From Nitrospirae bacterium GWC2_57_13 (lineage in GTDB: Bacteria; Nitrospirota; UBA9217): a DNA stretch of 36,052 nucleotides. The translations under genes and the position numbers were made by a program. The stretch spans positions 1 through 36,052 of the forward strand of contig MHDZ01000042.1 of the NCBI GenBank assembly GCA_001805055.1, read 5' to 3'. The notes below the pieces were generated by a model. That model ran no database searches. It saw nothing but the letters and a program-made list of their open reading frames with translations, and was not told the origin of the DNA. Below are positions 32,584 to 36,052 of this stretch, piece after piece; positions within the stretch are counted from its first letter, which is position 1; each line of letters starts with the position of its first letter.

Positions 32584-34644
32584 TTATTTCTTTCGCTGCA
32601 CCAGCTCCTTTGCAGCAGCTATGACCTGGTCAGGCGTAAAACCGAATTTCTTCTGAAGCTCCTTGAGCGGAGCAGAGGCGCCAAAGGTCTTCATGCCAAT
32701 GATCCGTCCCTCAGGTCCTGCGTAGCGCTCCCATCCCAGGGTGGATGCCTTTTCAACGGCAACGCGCGCCTTGACCGCGGGCGGCAGGACGCTTTCCCGA
32801 TAGGCCTGGTCCTGCTTGTCAAAAAGCTCCCAGGACGGCATGCTCACCACTCGAGCCCTGATCCCATCCTTTTTCAATTGCTCATAGGCATCCACGCAGA
32901 GCGTTACCTCGCTGCCTGTTGCGAGGAGCAGGACGTCCGGCGCCCCGCCGGCATCAGCCAGCACATACGCGCCCCGCGCAAGACCCGCTGCCGGCGCATA
33001 CCTGCTCCGGTCGAGCGTGGGCAGGGCCTGGCGGGAAAGGATGAGGGCCGCCGGCTCATGCCGGAGCTGCATGATCACGCGCCAGGCCTCCACCACTTCA
33101 TTGGCATCAGCCGGACGCATCGTGATCATGCCCGGAATGGCGCGGAGGGACGCGAGATGCTCCACGGGCTGGTGCGTAGGGCCGTCCTCGCCCACGCCGA
33201 TGGAATCATGGGTGAAAATGTGGATGACAGGGATCTCCATCAGCGCGCCCAGCCGGATCGCAGGGCGGGCATAATCGCTGAAGATCAGAAATCCCGAACC
33301 ATAGGGCCGGACCTTCGAGAGGGACAGGCCGTTCAGCACCGCTGCCATGGCATGCTCGCGCACGCCGAAGTGAAAATTCCGGCCTGTCTGATTATTCGCC
33401 GACAGCGTGCCGGCGCCTTCGAATTTCAACGTGGTTTTGGTCGAGGGTGCAAGGTCTGCCGAGCCGCCCATGAGCCAGGGCACGTTCTTCGCAACGGCAT
33501 TCAGCACCGCACCGGAGGAATCGCGGCTCGCCACTCCCTTTGCGTCGGGCGGAAAGGCCGGCAAATCGCGGTCCCACCCGTCAGGAAGCTCGCGATGCTG
33601 CATACGGTGATGCTGCTCGGCCAGCTCGGGATGCTTCTTTTTATACTCCTGGAAGAGCTGCATCCAGTCTGCACGCAGCTTCCGGCTGCGGGCGCCGATG
33701 CCTGCCTGGAAGTGTTCGCGCACGCCTTCAGGCACGAGGAACGTTGCCTCTTCCGGCCAGCCGTAGAATTTTTTCGTTTCCCTGATCTCCTCATCGCCCA
33801 GCGGTTCGCCGTGGGCCGCGGCCGTGCCCTGCTTGGTGGGCGCGCCGTAGGCGATATGGCTGTCCACGATGATCAGCGTGGGCCGGTCAACCGTGTTCTT
33901 GAAGATCGTAAAGGCCCGGGCCAGCAGGTCCAGGTCGTTGGCGTCGCCGACACGCGTCACGTTCCAGCCATAGCCGGTGAAGCGCGTTGCCACGTCCTCA
34001 CTGAAGGCAAGCTCGGTCCCCCCCTCAATGGTTATCCTGTTGCTGTCGTAGATCCAGCAGAGGTTCGAAAGCCCCAGATGTCCCGCGAGGGAGGCTGCCT
34101 CGGCTGAGAGCCCCTCCATCATGCAGCCGTCGCCGGCAAGGGCATAGACATCATAGTTGAACAGCTCGAATCCGGGGCGGTTGAAATGACCTGCCATCCA
34201 CCGTCCCGCAATGGCCATGCCGACGCTGTCGGCAACGCCCTGTCCCAGGGGGCCCGTGGTGGTCTCCACTCCCGAGGTCCAGCGGTACTCAGGATGGCCC
34301 GGACATTTGCTGTCGAGCTGCCGGAATCGCTTGATATCGTCCAGGCTCACCGAGAGACTGCCGAGCACCTCATAGCGGGGGTCAACGGCCTTCACCCCGG
34401 CAAGATGCAGCAGGGAATAGAGCAGCATGGACGCATGGCCTGCCGACAGCACGAAACGGTCGCGGTTCGACCAGATGGGATCTTCGGGGTCATAACGCAG
34501 GAAGCGCTGCCACAGACAGTAGGCCACCGGCGCCATGGCCATGGGTGTGCCGGGATGGCCCGAGCGGGCCTGCTGCACCGCGTCCATGGAGAGCGTGCGG
34601 ATGGTGTTGATGCAGAGCGTATCGATCTGTTCCGGGGCCGGCAT
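32584..34644 (-). CDS. tkt: Transketolase
   Basis: A 686-residue full-length transketolase. Landmarks are GHPGTPMAMAPVAYCLW near residue 29, TTGPLGQGVADSVGMAI (~108-124), the thiamine diphosphate motif GDGCMMEG followed by DSNRITIEGGTEL, FGVREHAMAAVLNGL (catalytic Glu of the pyrimidine domain), and HDSIGVGEDGPTHQPVEHL. It moves two-carbon ketol units between sugar phosphates in the non-oxidative pentose phosphate pathway in the cytoplasm. The ATG at 34644 has AGGAGG about 7 bases upstream. It lies 34 bases after the universal stress protein gene and directly before the barrel gene, all minus strand. Confidence 0.96.
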   Translation of the reverse strand: MPAPEQIDTLCINTIRTLSMDAVQQARSGHPGTPMAMAPVAYCLWQRFLRYDPEDPIWSNRDRFVLSAGHASMLLYSLLHLAGVKAVDPRYEVLGSLSVSLDDIKRFRQLDSKCPGHPEYRWTSGVETTTGPLGQGVADSVGMAIAGRWMAGHFNRPGFELFNYDVYALAGDGCMMEGLSAEAASLAGHLGLSNLCWIYDSNRITIEGGTELAFSEDVATRFTGYGWNVTRVGDANDLDLLARAFTIFKNTVDRPTLIIVDSHIAYGAPTKQGTAAAHGEPLGDEEIRETKKFYGWPEEATFLVPEGVREHFQAGIGARSRKLRADWMQLFQEYKKKHPELAEQHHRMQHRELPDGWDRDLPAFPPDAKGVASRDSSGAVLNAVAKNVPWLMGGSADLAPSTKTTLKFEGAGTLSANNQTGRNFHFGVREHAMAAVLNGLSLSKVRPYGSGFLIFSDYARPAIRLGALMEIPVIHIFTHDSIGVGEDGPTHQPVEHLASLRAIPGMITMRPADANEVVEAWRVIMQLRHEPAALILSRQALPTLDRSRYAPAAGLARGAYVLADAGGAPDVLLLATGSEVTLCVDAYEQLKKDGIRARVVSMPSWELFDKQDQAYRESVLPPAVKARVAVEKASTLGWERYAGPEGRIIGMKTFGASAPLKELQKKFGFTPDQVIAAAKELVQRKK

Positions 34645-34678
34645 GGTTGATCCTCCTGAGCGGGCGATATGCGCTGTC

Positions 34679-35128
34679 TTAGTTCCGCACGACCAGCACA
34701 GGCACCTTGGTGTCCTTATGGATCACACCGAAGGCAACGCTTCCGAGCACAGCGGCCTTGAGCGCGCTCTTCCCGCGGGAGCCGATCACGATCAGGTCCG
34801 CCTTTGAACGCCGTGCCTCCTTTACGATCTCCTCTACGGGATGGCCGTATTTGATCACCTTTTTCGCACGCACCTTCTTCTTTGCACCGGCCGCAACAGC
34901 CTGGCCGAGGTACTTTTCCGCCGCCTGCTTCAGGTACTCCTCCACGGGCATCCTGATCTTTGTCGGCGTCGCCGACGAATGGATGGTCTGGGCCACCAGG
35001 AAGCTCCTGTCGATAACAGACAGCACCAGGAGCGACGCGCCGGCCTGGCCCGCCAGGCCCACCGCGTAATCCACCGCCTTCATTGCCTGCTTTGATCCGT
35101 CCGTTGCTACCAGTATCGTTTTGATCAT
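34679..35128 (-). CDS. Universal stress protein (UspA family)
   Basis: A 149-residue single-domain UspA protein. The N-terminal strand KTILVATDGSKQAMKAVDYA and the ATP-binding motif GSRGKSALKAAVLGS (G-2x-G-9x-G-S) are both present, so it is probably of the nucleotide-binding class. Such proteins are induced by starvation, oxidants or respiratory stress. The ATG at 35128 is chosen because the conserved strand begins there and AAGGAAG lies about 9 bases upstream; a longer frame runs through non-conserved leader. It lies between the DUF2156 gene and transketolase and may be the first gene of a transcript with tkt. Confidence 0.93.
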   Translation of the reverse strand: MIKTILVATDGSKQAMKAVDYAVGLAGQAGASLLVLSVIDRSFLVAQTIHSSATPTKIRMPVEEYLKQAAEKYLGQAVAAGAKKKVRAKKVIKYGHPVEEIVKEARRSKADLIVIGSRGKSALKAAVLGSVAFGVIHKDTKVPVLVVRN

Positions 35129-35200
35129 GACGATCACTTCCTTTCCGCACGGCCTCCGCGGAACCTGTTCAACAGGGCCGTGACTCTCCAGGATTATGAC

Positions 35201-35241
35201 AGGGACAGTCCCCCTAGAATCCAAGGGGACTGTCCCTTTTT
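35201..35241 (+). repeat. Perfect inverted repeat with T-run (REP-like)
   Basis: The 13-base arm AGGGACAGTCCCC (35201-35213) pairs with 35225-35237 across an 11-base loop, and TTTTT follows on the plus strand. It has terminator shape but faces a direction in which no gene ends, as both neighbours are on the minus strand. The arm itself contains GGGAC/GTCCC. Confidence 0.85.
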
Positions 35242-35257
35242 ACGGCTGTTTTCCTGC

Positions 35258-36052
35258 TCACTTCAGCTTCACCCGGGCCTTCTTCAGCATCCGGTCCGGC
35301 TGATACGATGACTTGAACACGCGCAGGTTCTCCTTGTTAAGGTCCTGCTCCAGGTTCAGAAACTCGAACTGTTCGGGCAGCAGCCCGGCAAAGGTATGAA
35401 ACATATACTGGTAGATCCCCTTAAACTTCGTCTTGGCCTTGGCAAAGTGCAGCACCACCATCTCACTGTTCAGCCGCTCGCCGATCACAAATCCCGCGAC
35501 CTCATCATCGGCGTAGTACACCCCACCGCACAGCCCCAGCTCCTCGAACCGTTCAAGGGCCTCCCGGCAGGGATGATAATCGGTCCTGCCGGCCTCCTGT
35601 GGTGACGCCTTCTGCCATTCCTCAAGAACGGCAGCGGCATCTTCGATACGGTCCTTTGTCAGCCGGTGTGCCTCATGACGATGATGGTTCATGAACTGAC
35701 TCAACAGGTTCCTCTTCTTATGCAGCCGCCTGCCGGGATAGGTGCTCATTTTTTCTACGGTATAGACATAGTCCGTGTCGCCCTTATTGTAGGCTACGTC
35801 GAATTCGTCTATGCTGAAAAGGTCCGTCCAGTGTTCAGGGACCGGGAACAAAAAATCGGCATGCCTCATCATTATCCTGAGATAGGCAGGGTCGAGCGAG
35901 GCCACGGGCGTTGTCGGCATCAGATAGGTCCGGCCGTCGTAGGAACGGCCCCTGATGAAAATCTCATCATCCAGAACGACCTCATAGGCATGGGCCGCCC
36001 GGAATAGATAGATATTCGCGAAACTGTACTCGGACAGGGGCAGGTTCAGCGC
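35258..36052 (-). CDS. DUF2156 (phosphatidylglycerol lysyltransferase-like) protein, 5' end beyond window
   Basis: 264 residues are visible and the frame is open to the window edge, so the start lies outside. The visible part begins LNLPLSEYSFANIYLFRAAH and continues with LDDEIFIRGRSYDGRTYLMP, HKKRNLLSQFMNHHRHEAHR and LCGGVYYADDEVAGFVIGER, ending in the LEQDLNKENLRVFKSSYQPD block. This is the GNAT-like fold of DUF2156, related to the C-terminal domain of aminoacyl-phosphatidylglycerol synthases. Enzymatic role unproven. An internal ATG at 35920 could be mistaken for the start but would remove the conserved first strand. Confidence 0.85.
   Translation of the reverse strand, partial: ALNLPLSEYSFANIYLFRAAHAYEVVLDDEIFIRGRSYDGRTYLMPTTPVASLDPAYLRIMMRHADFLFPVPEHWTDLFSIDEFDVAYNKGDTDYVYTVEKMSTYPGRRLHKKRNLLSQFMNHHRHEAHRLTKDRIEDAAAVLEEWQKASPQEAGRTDYHPCREALERFEELGLCGGVYYADDEVAGFVIGERLNSEMVVLHFAKAKTKFKGIYQYMFHTFAGLLPEQFEFLNLEQDLNKENLRVFKSSYQPDRMLKKARVKLK

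Noticed and set aside
32878-34107. A 409-codon plus-strand frame opposite transketolase
   Set aside because: It is antisense to a clear transketolase with all motifs and shows no protein-like pattern.

Overview
The window looks like a chromosomal stretch of a GC-rich, Gram-negative, respiring (probably anaerobic) bacterium. The evidence is a System II cytochrome c maturation pair, an eight-haem periplasmic cytochrome, outer-membrane beta-barrel proteins, an RND/MMPL exporter operon and a c-di-GMP phosphodiesterase. The mix would suit Nitrospirota or Desulfobacterota (former deltaproteobacteria), but no phylogenetic marker is present, so this is inference.

Layout. At the left edge (1-76, minus) lies the 5' end of a group IIC intron, placed directly behind the U-tract of an intrinsic terminator. 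Next come a tiny lipoprotein-like gene, ccsA and resB (minus), a DUF523/DUF1722 protein (minus), an aminotransferase (plus) and a secreted zinc-dependent phospholipase C-like protein (plus). A convergent terminator separates these from a HExxH protein and an M3 oligopeptidase (minus).

A defence island occupies about 9.36-17.58 kb, all on the minus strand. It starts from one good promoter in front of an MNT nucleotidyltransferase and HEPN pair. It continues through a small coiled-coil protein and a complete type I Wadjet operon (jetA-jetB-jetC-jetD, each pair overlapping). It ends with the amputated N-terminus of a DNA methyltransferase. Beyond it are a small KOW-like protein and a degenerate-GGDEF/EAL phosphodiesterase gene enclosed by two inverted copies of a ~140-bp MITE-like repeat. 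One repeat copy supplies the gene's stop codon and terminator.

From 20.2 to 25.1 kb is a three-gene envelope operon: MMPL permease, LolA-like lipoprotein-sorting protein and DUF1302 barrel. Its spacers are filled with short tandem repeats. From 25.1 to 31.0 kb are the octahaem HEAT/TPR cytochrome, a double RidA-like (chorismatase-like) protein carrying an in-frame palindromic repeat, and a secreted sulfatase of visibly lower GC. The right end holds an outer-membrane protein, transketolase, a universal stress protein and a DUF2156 protein cut by the window edge.

The most notable points are the MNT-HEPN / coiled-coil / Wadjet arrangement, the intron at a terminator, the repeat-enclosed EAL gene, several places where repeats have become part of coding sequence, and three small genes that each lack a start by one base in a homopolymer.
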